In this document: positions 32,269-38,642 of the stretch, piece by piece
How positions within the stretch are numbered: the first letter of the stretch is position 1
Layout of the letters: every line of letters starts with the position of its first letter
Assembly: GCA_946185345.1 (NCBI GenBank)
Contig: CAMHJC010000010.1
Location: 1-38,642 of the forward strand
Reading direction: 5' to 3'
DNA: 38,642 bases
DNA from: an uncultured Clostridia bacterium
Lineage (GTDB): Bacteria; Bacillota; Clostridia; Oscillospirales; Acutalibacteraceae
Position numbers and translations under genes: made by a program
Notes under the pieces: generated by a model
Database searches by the model: none
Told to the model about the DNA's origin: nothing
Seen by the model: only the letters and a program-made list of their open reading frames with translations

Positions 32269-32724
32269 ATGAAATCTATGATCAAATTGATTTACGGCTA
32301 TTCGGCCATCACCTATGCCATGCTGTTTTTTGGAGTGCTGATCAGCGATACGCTTTATGAGGAGAAGGCGAGAATTCTCTGCGCTTCTTCCGTGACCAGA
32401 GTGCATGTGCCGGGAATCATGAATGTGCCTACCGTGGTGCCGTGGCTGCTTTATTTGCTCATGATTGCCGCGACAGTGGTTTGTGCCGTCGTGCTGAAGC
32501 AGTTTACGCTCGGCGTCGGCATTTCCAACGGAATCATCGGTCTTTACACCCTGATCGTCTATGGCAGTGTGCTTAAGAATTTCTTTCCGCTGTCATTTGA
32601 GATGCCGACCGTGCGTTCGGCGTTTCTGGTGATCGGGTCTTACATTATCGTACTTATGTCGGTTGTCATGGCGCCCATTATCATTTTCAGCAAGGAAGAA
32701 GATCAGTTTGACCGGATCTGGTAA
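32269..32724 (+). CDS. Four-helix membrane protein of unknown function
   Basis: The 151-residue product (ATG 32269 with AAGGGGG eight bases upstream; upstream in-frame codons fall inside the terminator) has four hydrophobic segments: about 5-25, 57-77, 82-102 and 112-138. The loop between helices 1 and 2 is about 30 residues; the other loops are short. No recognised family. It sits between rpmA and obgE, 44 bases before obgE, and may be transcribed with obgE. Confidence 0.7.
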   Translation: MKSMIKLIYGYSAITYAMLFFGVLISDTLYEEKARILCASSVTRVHVPGIMNVPTVVPWLLYLLMIAATVVCAVVLKQFTLGVGISNGIIGLYTLIVYGSVLKNFFPLSFEMPTVRSAFLVIGSYIIVLMSVVMAPIIIFSKEEDQFDRIW

Positions 32725-32768
32725 GGTTGTTTGTTTTTCCGCAAAAAAATGGATAAGGGGGCGAAAGA

Positions 32769-34034
32769 ATGTTTATTGACAAGGCTAAAATCAAGCTCAA
32801 AGCCGGCAACGGAGGAGACGGCGCCGTTTCTTTCCACCGTGAGAAATATGTTGCGGCAGGCGGCCCTGACGGCGGAGACGGCGGCAGGGGCGGCAACATC
32901 GTCTTTGTGGTGTCGACGCATCTTTCCACGCTGGCCGATTTCCGGTACAAGCGCAAATACAAGGCGGAGGACGGCGGCAACGGCAAGCCGGGCAGAGGCT
33001 TCGGCAAGAAAGGCGCCGACCTGATTGTGCAGGTGCCTCTTGGCACGGTGGTGCGTGAGGCGGAAAGCGGCAGGATCATTGCCGATATTTCGGACGATCA
33101 GCCGCACATCATCGCCAAAGGCGGCAAGGGCGGCTGGGGAAATACCCACTTTGCCACTCCGACCAGACAGGTGCCGAAATTTGCCAAGCCGGGTATTCCC
33201 GGGGAGGAAATGGAAGTGCTCCTCGAACTCAAGCTGCTTGCCGATGTCGGTCTTGTGGGATTTCCCAATGTGGGCAAATCTTCCCTGATCAACGAGGTCA
33301 GTGAGGCCAATTCCGTGGTGGGCAATTATCACTTCACGACGGTGGAACCGGTGCTGGGCGTGGTTCGCAGGGGAGAAGGGCAGTCCTTCGTCATGGCGGA
33401 TATTCCCGGACTCATCGAAGGCGCAGGTGACGGCGTCGGTCTGGGTCATGAATTTCTCAGGCATGTGGACAGATGCAGGCTGCTGGTGCATATCGTTGAC
33501 GTTTCGGGCAGTGAGAGCCGTGATCCGATAGAGGATTTCGAGACTATCAATGCCGAGCTGAGCAAATACAGCGAGGAGCTGGCCGGGCGTCCGATGATCG
33601 TTGCCGGCAACAAGATCGATCTCGCCGACGATCAGCAGATGAAGCGCTTTGAAGAATACATCCGCGGCAGGGGCTACGAATATTTCCCGATGTCCGCGCC
33701 GATCCATTACGGCGTTGACGAGCTGATTGCCAAAATCGTGGAAATGCTTTCCAAGCTGCCGCCGATAGCGGTTTACGAGCCGGAGCCGGTTGTTTTGGAA
33801 CAGGTCGAGGACAAGCGTGAATTCAGCATCAGAGTCGAGGACGGCATTTACATCGTGGAGGCGCCCTGGCTGCTGAACATTATGCGCTCGGTCAATTTCG
33901 ACGATTACGAGTCCATGCAGTATTTCGAGCGAGTGCTTATCAGCAGCGGCATTATTGACGGCCTGCGCAAAGCCGGCGTGCAGGAGAAGGATACGGTCAG
34001 TATCTACGATTTTGAATTCGACTTCATCAACTAA
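32769..34034 (+). CDS. obgE: Obg-family GTPase
   Basis: Obg is a ribosome-associated GTPase acting in 50S assembly and stringent control. The 421-residue protein has the glycine-rich Obg domain (1-158), then the G domain with P-loop GFPNVGKSS (164-172), switch NYHFTTVEP, DIPGLIEGA (211-219) and NKID near 283-286. The OCT domain (about 340-421) follows. ATG 32769 has GGGGGCG upstream. The gene follows rplU-prp-rpmA as usual in Firmicutes. Confidence 0.96.
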   Translation: MFIDKAKIKLKAGNGGDGAVSFHREKYVAAGGPDGGDGGRGGNIVFVVSTHLSTLADFRYKRKYKAEDGGNGKPGRGFGKKGADLIVQVPLGTVVREAESGRIIADISDDQPHIIAKGGKGGWGNTHFATPTRQVPKFAKPGIPGEEMEVLLELKLLADVGLVGFPNVGKSSLINEVSEANSVVGNYHFTTVEPVLGVVRRGEGQSFVMADIPGLIEGAGDGVGLGHEFLRHVDRCRLLVHIVDVSGSESRDPIEDFETINAELSKYSEELAGRPMIVAGNKIDLADDQQMKRFEEYIRGRGYEYFPMSAPIHYGVDELIAKIVEMLSKLPPIAVYEPEPVVLEQVEDKREFSIRVEDGIYIVEAPWLLNIMRSVNFDDYESMQYFERVLISSGIIDGLRKAGVQEKDTVSIYDFEFDFIN

Positions 34035-34071
34035 TTGACATAATTCTAGACAATAGGAGAGGATTTGAAAA

Positions 34072-35472
34072 ATGAAAGAAAAAACACTGGCTGAGAAGCT
34101 CCGTGAAGAGCTTACCTACAAGCCGAAAAACGGCGGATTTGTGCTGACCGAGGATCAGATCAAACGGGCATACGAATTCTGCGACGATTACAAGGAATTC
34201 CTTGACATCGCCAAGACGGAGCGTGAAGCGGTGGCTGAGTCGGTGAGACTGGCCGAGATCGCCGGATTTGTTCCCTTTGAGAAGGGACGGGTCTACAAGG
34301 CAGGCGAAAAGGTCTACAAGGTCAACCGCGGCAAGTGCATTATGCTCGCCGTCATCGGCAGCAAGCCGGTCAGCGAAGGCGTGCGTCTTGCCATAGCCCA
34401 TATCGATTCGCCCCGTCTGGACTTAAAGCCCAATCCTCTTTATGAGGCGGATGAAATCGCCATGTTCAAGACACATTACTACGGCGGCATCAAGAAATAC
34501 CAGTGGACGACCATTCCGCTGGCCATGCACGGCGTCATCTGCCTTGCCGACGGCAGCAAGCTGGAGGTGCGCATCGGCGAGGAGGAAGGCGATCCGCAGT
34601 TCTGCATTACCGACCTGCTGCCTCATCTGGGCTACGAGCAGGAGAAGAAGCCGCTCGGCACAGCCATTCCCGGTGAAAACCTGAATATCCTTGTGGGCAG
34701 CCTGCCCATCAATGACGAAAAGGGCAGCGATCTTGTCAAGCTCAACACCCTGAAGCTTCTCAATGAGAAATACGGACTGATCGAATCGGATTTCCTCTCG
34801 GCCGAGATTGAATTTGTACCCGCATCCAAGGCCCGTGACGTCGGCTTTGACCGTTCGATGATCGGCGCCTACGGCCACGACGACCGTGTGTGCGCTTATC
34901 CGGCGCTCATGGCGGCCCTTACCTGCAACAATCCTGATCATACAGCCATCACCGTGCTCACCGACAAGGAAGAAATCGGCAGCGAAGGCAATACCGGTCT
35001 CCAGTCTTCCTACATGAAGTACTTTATTTATGACCTTGCCGACATGCAGGGCGTAAAGGGAAGAGACGTGCTCTCCGCTTCCCAGTGTCTTTCGGCGGAT
35101 GTCAATGCGGCATTTGACCCGACCTATTCCGATGTGTACGAGAAGAGAAACGCCTGCTGCATCAACAAGGGCGTTTGCATTACCAAATACACCGGTGCGA
35201 GAGGCAAGAGCGGCACTTCCGACGCTTCCGCCGAGTACATGAGCAGAATCAGAACCCTCCTTGACAGAACCAATGTTCTCTGGCAGATTGGCGAGCTGGG
35301 CAAGGTGGACATCGGCGGCGGCGGAACCGTTGCCAAGTTCGTCGCCAAGCTCGACGTTGACACTGTCGACCTCGGCGTTCCGGTTCTTTCGATGCATGCG
35401 CCGTGGGAAATTGTCGCCAAGATTGACGTCTACATGGCTTACAGAGCCTTCTATGAATTCTTCCTCGACTGA
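34072..35472 (+). CDS. M18-family aminopeptidase
   Basis: The 466-residue enzyme is a dinuclear zinc aminopeptidase of family M18 (aspartyl aminopeptidase/yeast ApeI type), expected to remove N-terminal residues in the cytosol. Metal or catalytic motifs: AHIDSPR (109-115), GHDDR (268-272) and DKEEIGS (298-304). The latter holds the base Glu and the bridging acids. A His in SMHAPWE lies near the C-end. It lies 37 bases after obgE with its own ribosome site and ends at a strong terminator. Confidence 0.92.
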   Translation: MKEKTLAEKLREELTYKPKNGGFVLTEDQIKRAYEFCDDYKEFLDIAKTEREAVAESVRLAEIAGFVPFEKGRVYKAGEKVYKVNRGKCIMLAVIGSKPVSEGVRLAIAHIDSPRLDLKPNPLYEADEIAMFKTHYYGGIKKYQWTTIPLAMHGVICLADGSKLEVRIGEEEGDPQFCITDLLPHLGYEQEKKPLGTAIPGENLNILVGSLPINDEKGSDLVKLNTLKLLNEKYGLIESDFLSAEIEFVPASKARDVGFDRSMIGAYGHDDRVCAYPALMAALTCNNPDHTAITVLTDKEEIGSEGNTGLQSSYMKYFIYDLADMQGVKGRDVLSASQCLSADVNAAFDPTYSDVYEKRNACCINKGVCITKYTGARGKSGTSDASAEYMSRIRTLLDRTNVLWQIGELGKVDIGGGGTVAKFVAKLDVDTVDLGVPVLSMHAPWEIVAKIDVYMAYRAFYEFFLD

Positions 35473-35490
35473 TTTCCGTCGGTCGTTTTT

Positions 35491-35542
35491 ACCCGAAGCA
35501 TATGAAAATCATGCCCGATGATTCACATGCTTCGGGTGTTTT
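35491..35542 (+). terminator. Terminator after the M18 aminopeptidase gene
   Basis: ACCCGAAGCAT (35491-35501) pairs with ATGCTTCGGGT (35527-35537), 11 bp perfect, followed by a T-rich tract. Confidence 0.85.
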
Positions 35543-35604
35543 TGTTTTTTCAGCCGACAATTCATTAAAAATGTTTGAATTATTATGACAAATTATTAAA
35601 AACA

Positions 35605-35633
35605 ATTGAATTGCCGGAAGATTTTTGATATAA
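35605..35633 (+). promoter_or_regulatory. Promoter of the CotH gene
   Basis: TTGAAT 35605-35610, 17-base spacer, extended TGATATAAT with TATAAT at 35628-35633. Confidence 0.75.
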
Positions 35634-35684
35634 TAATATGAAAATTAATGAATTATCCGAAAAGTTTTGCGGGAGATGATAAAA

Positions 35685-37184
35685 GTGGGAACTGCTGTTA
35701 AAAAAATAACGGCATGTCTGGCGGCTGCGTTCATTGTTCTGACCATGATCAACATTGTCGGAATCAGTCCGGCCCATGTTTCCGCCGACAGTGTTTTTGT
35801 CGATGATGAACAGACTTATCAGGAACTTGATCAGCAGGCGGTTTATGACGAGCTGTTTGATCTGAACAGCGATGTGGATATTTCGATCGACATCTCAAAG
35901 GAGCAGCTCGCTAATCTTCAGAAGGATTTTGAATACTACCGGCAAAAACATTCCCGTTCATCTGTCTACCGCATTGCCGACACTGTCACCTTTACTGTCA
36001 ACGGAAAAAAATATGTCATTGACGACGTCGGCATCCGTCTGAAAGGCACCACTTCCCGCTGCAATTTTTTTGACGATGTGCTGGGAATCTACAACCTGGT
36101 CAATTTCAGGATATGCTTCAACTGCACATTTGAGGATATGGAGGATTACGGACTCGAAACCCGCATCTGGAAGACCAAAGAGGAAAAGGAAAAACGTGAA
36201 AACCGCACCTTTGCCACTATGAAAAGCATGGAGCTGAAATGGAATATTACCGCCGACAACACCTATGTCCGCAATATTTACATGCAGGAGATGTTCAAGG
36301 ATTACGGCGTGCCTGTCCAGAACTGCCGGCTGACCACTCTGAGCCTTGGCGGCTCCAGGATGGGAATTTATCGCCTGTTTGAGCCGATCGACGAGGAATT
36401 CATCCACAGATATTTCCCGAAGGAAGACTGGGGCGGCGATCTCTACAAGGTCAGATGTACCGACAGAAGCCCTGCGACTTACACCCTCGGCAACGATTAC
36501 GGCATCGCCAGCAAAAAAAAGGCGATCGACTACAATTTTGACCTTAAAACCAATATTGACACGAGCAGGCAGGAGTCGATGAAGCATTTTCTGGAGGTGA
36601 TCAACAATCCCTCCGCTTCCAAAGATGATTTTGAATCGGTCGCTGACATGGATGAAATTGCCACGGTGCTGGCCGTCAATTTCGCTATGGGAAATCAGGA
36701 CGACATGCGCAACAATTACAACAATCACTACCTCTACTTCCGCAAGAGCGACGGCAAGGCGGTCATTATCCCTTATGACAATGAGATTGTGATGGGCGAC
36801 ACTTACGTGTGGACGCTGTACGATTCCGCCATGACAGATGTCTCTCCCTATGAGGAGTATAACGTGCGTTTTGATCATCCGCAGGAAGTGCCGTTTATTC
36901 GCCAGACGGTGCTTAAGGGTGGATATTTCACCGACCGCTACACCGACTGCCTCAGGAGGATCGCTTCGGGCAAATGGATGACCACCGCCAATTACCTCAG
37001 ATATTACAGAAACGCCAAGTCCCATTACGGTGACAAGGTTATCTCAAAGTACAACTTCCTCAGCACGGTCAAAATGAACATCGAGTTTTCCATGGAAGGC
37101 GGAGAAGGTTTTAACGGCAATATGTCGATTGATGAGTATATGACGAAAATGAAGGCCAATATCGACCGCTATATTGATCCGTAA
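35685..37184 (+). CDS. Secreted CotH-family protein kinase-like protein
   Basis: The 499-residue product has a signal peptide (hydrophobic about 9-26, cleavage near SADS). It carries the CotH core: DDVGIRLKG (113-121), ATMKSMELKWN (177-187) and LGGSRMGIYRLFEPIDEEFI (221-240). NFAMGNQDD (332-340) and IPYDNEIVMGD (362-372) follow. In Bacillus CotH is an atypical kinase that phosphorylates spore-coat proteins; here secretion suggests a surface role. GTG 35685 is the best start, with GGGAGA eight bases upstream; ATG 35676 is abutted by the ribosome site. It is followed by an acetyltransferase gene at 13 bases. The VTC/DUF4956 genes usually near CotH are 13 kb away. Confidence 0.88.
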   Translation: MGTAVKKITACLAAAFIVLTMINIVGISPAHVSADSVFVDDEQTYQELDQQAVYDELFDLNSDVDISIDISKEQLANLQKDFEYYRQKHSRSSVYRIADTVTFTVNGKKYVIDDVGIRLKGTTSRCNFFDDVLGIYNLVNFRICFNCTFEDMEDYGLETRIWKTKEEKEKRENRTFATMKSMELKWNITADNTYVRNIYMQEMFKDYGVPVQNCRLTTLSLGGSRMGIYRLFEPIDEEFIHRYFPKEDWGGDLYKVRCTDRSPATYTLGNDYGIASKKKAIDYNFDLKTNIDTSRQESMKHFLEVINNPSASKDDFESVADMDEIATVLAVNFAMGNQDDMRNNYNNHYLYFRKSDGKAVIIPYDNEIVMGDTYVWTLYDSAMTDVSPYEEYNVRFDHPQEVPFIRQTVLKGGYFTDRYTDCLRRIASGKWMTTANYLRYYRNAKSHYGDKVISKYNFLSTVKMNIEFSMEGGEGFNGNMSIDEYMTKMKANIDRYIDP

Positions 37185-37197
37185 AGGAAGGAATCGA

Positions 37198-37821
37198 ATG
37201 TACGGAAAAAACGAAAAGAAAAAGATGCTCTCCGGCCGGCTGTATCATTCGTCAGGCGATCCGGAACTGCAGAAGGACGAAAAGAAATGCCGCATGCTGG
37301 TCAGGCTCTTCAACGGCACGACGGAGGAACAGAAGAATTACCGCAGTCAGCTGCTTTCCGAGCTGTTGGGAAGCAGAGGAGAACGCTGCACCTTTGAGCC
37401 GCCGATTCACTTTGATTTCGGCTGCCATACGTATATCGGAGAAAAATTCTATTCCAATTTTGACTGCATTATTCTCGATGTCAACAAGGTGGTGATTGGC
37501 GACAATGTGATGTTCGGCCCGAGAGTCAGTATCTTTACCGCCGGGCATCCCATCGATCCGGAGGTTCGCCGTCTTGATCTCCAATACGGCTATCCTGTGA
37601 CCATCGGGAATAATGTCTGGGTTGGCGGAAATACCGTCATTAATCCCGGAGTGACCATCGGCGACAATGTGGTGATCGGCTCCGGTTCCGTGGTAACCAG
37701 GGATATTCCGGCCAATGTCGTGGCGGCCGGCAATCCTTGCCGCGTCATCCGTGAAATTACCCCGAAGGACAGGGAATTCTGGGAAGCGCAGCGTGATGAG
37801 TACTTTGAGAACGATGACTGA
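37198..37821 (+). CDS. Sugar O-acetyltransferase (maltose/galactoside acetyltransferase family)
   Basis: The 207-residue protein has an N-terminal helical part (LSGRLYHSSGDPELQ) and a left-handed beta-helix of hexapeptide repeats (from about 80) with GDNVMFGPRVSIFTAGHPID. VTIGNNVWVGGNTVINPGVT follows, typical of Maa/LacA/NodL; the His in AGHPI is the catalytic base. It moves acetyl from acetyl-CoA to a sugar hydroxyl in the cytosol. ATG 37198 with AAGGAAGG upstream is chosen over an upstream in-frame ATG at 37174 lying in the CotH end. Probably an operon with CotH. The acceptor sugar cannot be read from sequence. Confidence 0.9.
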   Translation: MYGKNEKKKMLSGRLYHSSGDPELQKDEKKCRMLVRLFNGTTEEQKNYRSQLLSELLGSRGERCTFEPPIHFDFGCHTYIGEKFYSNFDCIILDVNKVVIGDNVMFGPRVSIFTAGHPIDPEVRRLDLQYGYPVTIGNNVWVGGNTVINPGVTIGDNVVIGSGSVVTRDIPANVVAAGNPCRVIREITPKDREFWEAQRDEYFENDD

Positions 37822-37823
37822 AA

Positions 37824-37854
37824 AGGCCCGGAATGGCGTGATTTGGCCTGTTTT
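37824..37854 (+). terminator. Possible weak terminator after the acetyltransferase gene
   Basis: AGGCC (37824-37828) with GGCCT (37845-37849), then TTTT. Only five base pairs, so weak. Confidence 0.3.
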
Positions 37855-37920
37855 CCGCATTTCGACAAATTCAATCCAAATTAAGGGCGTATAATGGATT
37901 ATATTTGGTGTTTTATCTAA

Positions 37921-37949
37921 TTGAATTAACGATGGAGATAATTTATAAT
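37921..37949 (+). promoter_or_regulatory. Promoter of the acidic repeat protein gene
   Basis: TTGAAT 37921-37926, 17-base spacer, TATAAT 37944-37949, 65 bases before the start codon. Confidence 0.65.
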
Positions 37950-38014
37950 TGATTGGTGAAAGGCTATATTAATAATCGTTGTTTTGTTCTTATAACAGGA
38001 AATGAGGGTACGAT

Positions 38015-38642
38015 ATGGATTTTGAAGAAATGGAATTAAATCCCGAAGAAAAGGTGCAGGACACGGCCGAGGAATTGCCCGCCGCAAGTGAGGACGATGC
38101 TGTTCCGGAAGCGGCAATCGAAGAAGCGGAAAAGACGGGAGCGGAATGTGTTGAAGAAGGCCCGACGGACAATGATCCGGAAATGATGGCGGACGAAAGC
38201 ACGGATGATTCGGATGGTTCGGATTTTCCCGAAGGCTTTGAAAACGATTCGGACGACGTTTTTTCGGAGGAACCCGAAGCATCTGCCGAAGAAGCGGCCG
38301 AGGAATTGACAGAGGAACCCGAAGCATCTGTCGAAGAAGAAGCGGCCGAGGAATTGACAGAGGAATCCGAAGCATCTGCCGAAGAAGAATCGGCGGAGAA
38401 ATTGACAGAGGAACCCGAAGCATCTGCCGAAGAAGAAGCGGCCGAGGAATTCACAGAGGAATCCGAAGCATCTGCCGAAGAAGAATCGGCGGAGAAATTG
38501 ACAGAGGAACCCGAAGCATCTGCCGAAGAAGAAGCGGCCGAGGAATTCACAGAGGAACCCGAAGCATCTGCCGAAGAAGAAGCGGCAGAGAAATTGACAG
38601 AGGAATCCGAAGCATCTGCCGAAGAAGAAGCGGAGAAATTGA
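38015..38642 (+). CDS. Acidic repeat protein of unknown function (3' end outside window)
   Basis: ATG 38015 has GAGGG (38004-38008) six bases before it. The first 83 codons encode an acidic, Ser/Asp-rich sequence with no signal or membrane helix. From 38264 the protein is a tandem repeat of 16 residues, pattern [LF]TEE[PS]EASAEEE[AS]AE[EK], cut by the window end. Net charge is strongly negative. It may be a disordered linker of a larger protein whose functional domain lies downstream. Not recognised. Confidence 0.7.
   Translation, partial: MDFEEMELNPEEKVQDTAEELPAASEDDAVPEAAIEEAEKTGAECVEEGPTDNDPEMMADESTDDSDGSDFPEGFENDSDDVFSEEPEASAEEAAEELTEEPEASVEEEAAEELTEESEASAEEESAEKLTEEPEASAEEEAAEEFTEESEASAEEESAEKLTEEPEASAEEEAAEEFTEEPEASAEEEAAEKLTEESEASAEEEAEKL
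38264..38642 (+). repeat. 48-bp tandem coding repeats, at least eight copies
   Basis: A short first unit (38264-38305) is followed by 48-bp units from 38306; the last, 38594-38638, is one codon shorter, and another begins at 38639. Copies are near-identical, with a few silent and Pro/Ser, Ala/Ser, Glu/Lys and Leu/Phe changes arranged in alternation. The array continues beyond the window. Confidence 0.9.

Noticed and set aside
38264-38642. CRISPR-like array
   Set aside because: The 48-bp units are contiguous, in frame and coding, with no spacers.

Overview
The window looks like chromosomal DNA from a Gram-positive anaerobe of the class Clostridia, most likely Oscillospirales/Ruminococcaceae. 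This is inference from gene content and signals. Promoters are sigma-A type, with TTGACA-17-TATAAT repeatedly exact or nearly so, and ribosome sites are AGGAGG-like. Ribosomal protein L27 carries the Firmicutes N-terminal extension and sits beside its processing protease Prp. There are secreted Ig-repeat proteins, lipoproteins with clear lipoboxes, and a VTC/DUF4956/Cthe_2159 surface locus plus a CotH protein. No tRNA, rRNA, CRISPR array or complete transposase gene was seen.

Layout. 1-5.0 kb: end of an acidic-tailed membrane protein, a lipoprotein, a DUF1015 protein, a 2[4Fe-4S] ferredoxin, the RNA methyltransferase pair YabB-like/RsmI, and a small acidic membrane-anchored protein. 5.1-7.6 kb (minus strand): mgtE followed by a TtcA-like thiolase; upstream of mgtE lies a consensus promoter, a 44-codon leader ORF and an intrinsic terminator arranged like an attenuator. 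7.8-9.5 kb: a membrane-anchored L,D-transpeptidase. 9.7-15.2 kb: an aromatic amino acid operon tyrA-aroB-aroA-aroC-pheA with overlapping or abutting genes. 15.2-15.9 kb: a 53-residue protein behind a Pho-box-like direct repeat, then a 179-bp MITE-like element. 15.9-20.0 kb: a membrane protein of unknown function, lysA and a large lipoprotein.

20.2-23.8 kb: VTC polyphosphate-polymerase-domain protein, DUF4956 membrane protein and a Cthe_2159-type beta-helix lipoprotein. 24.0-26.9 kb: secreted protein with nine Ig-like repeats. 27-30 kb: PutP sodium/proline symporter with an acidic repeat tail, and a GDPD-family protein lacking a usual catalytic histidine. 30.2-31.0 kb: two overlapping genes for Cys-rich paralogues. 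31.1-35.5 kb: rplU-prp-rpmA, a four-helix membrane protein, obgE and an M18 aminopeptidase. 35.6-37.8 kb: CotH and a sugar O-acetyltransferase. 38.0 kb to the edge: an acidic protein built from 48-bp repeats, cut by the window.

Common threads: chorismate-to-Phe/Tyr synthesis is almost contiguous; ribosome assembly genes (rplU, prp, rpmA, obgE, rsmI) occur twice; much of the rest concerns the cell surface (transpeptidase, CotH, Cthe_2159, Ig repeats, lipoproteins). The most unusual items are the leader-ORF attenuator before mgtE, the Pho-box-like repeat, the possible pseudoknot before the VTC gene, and the MITE.
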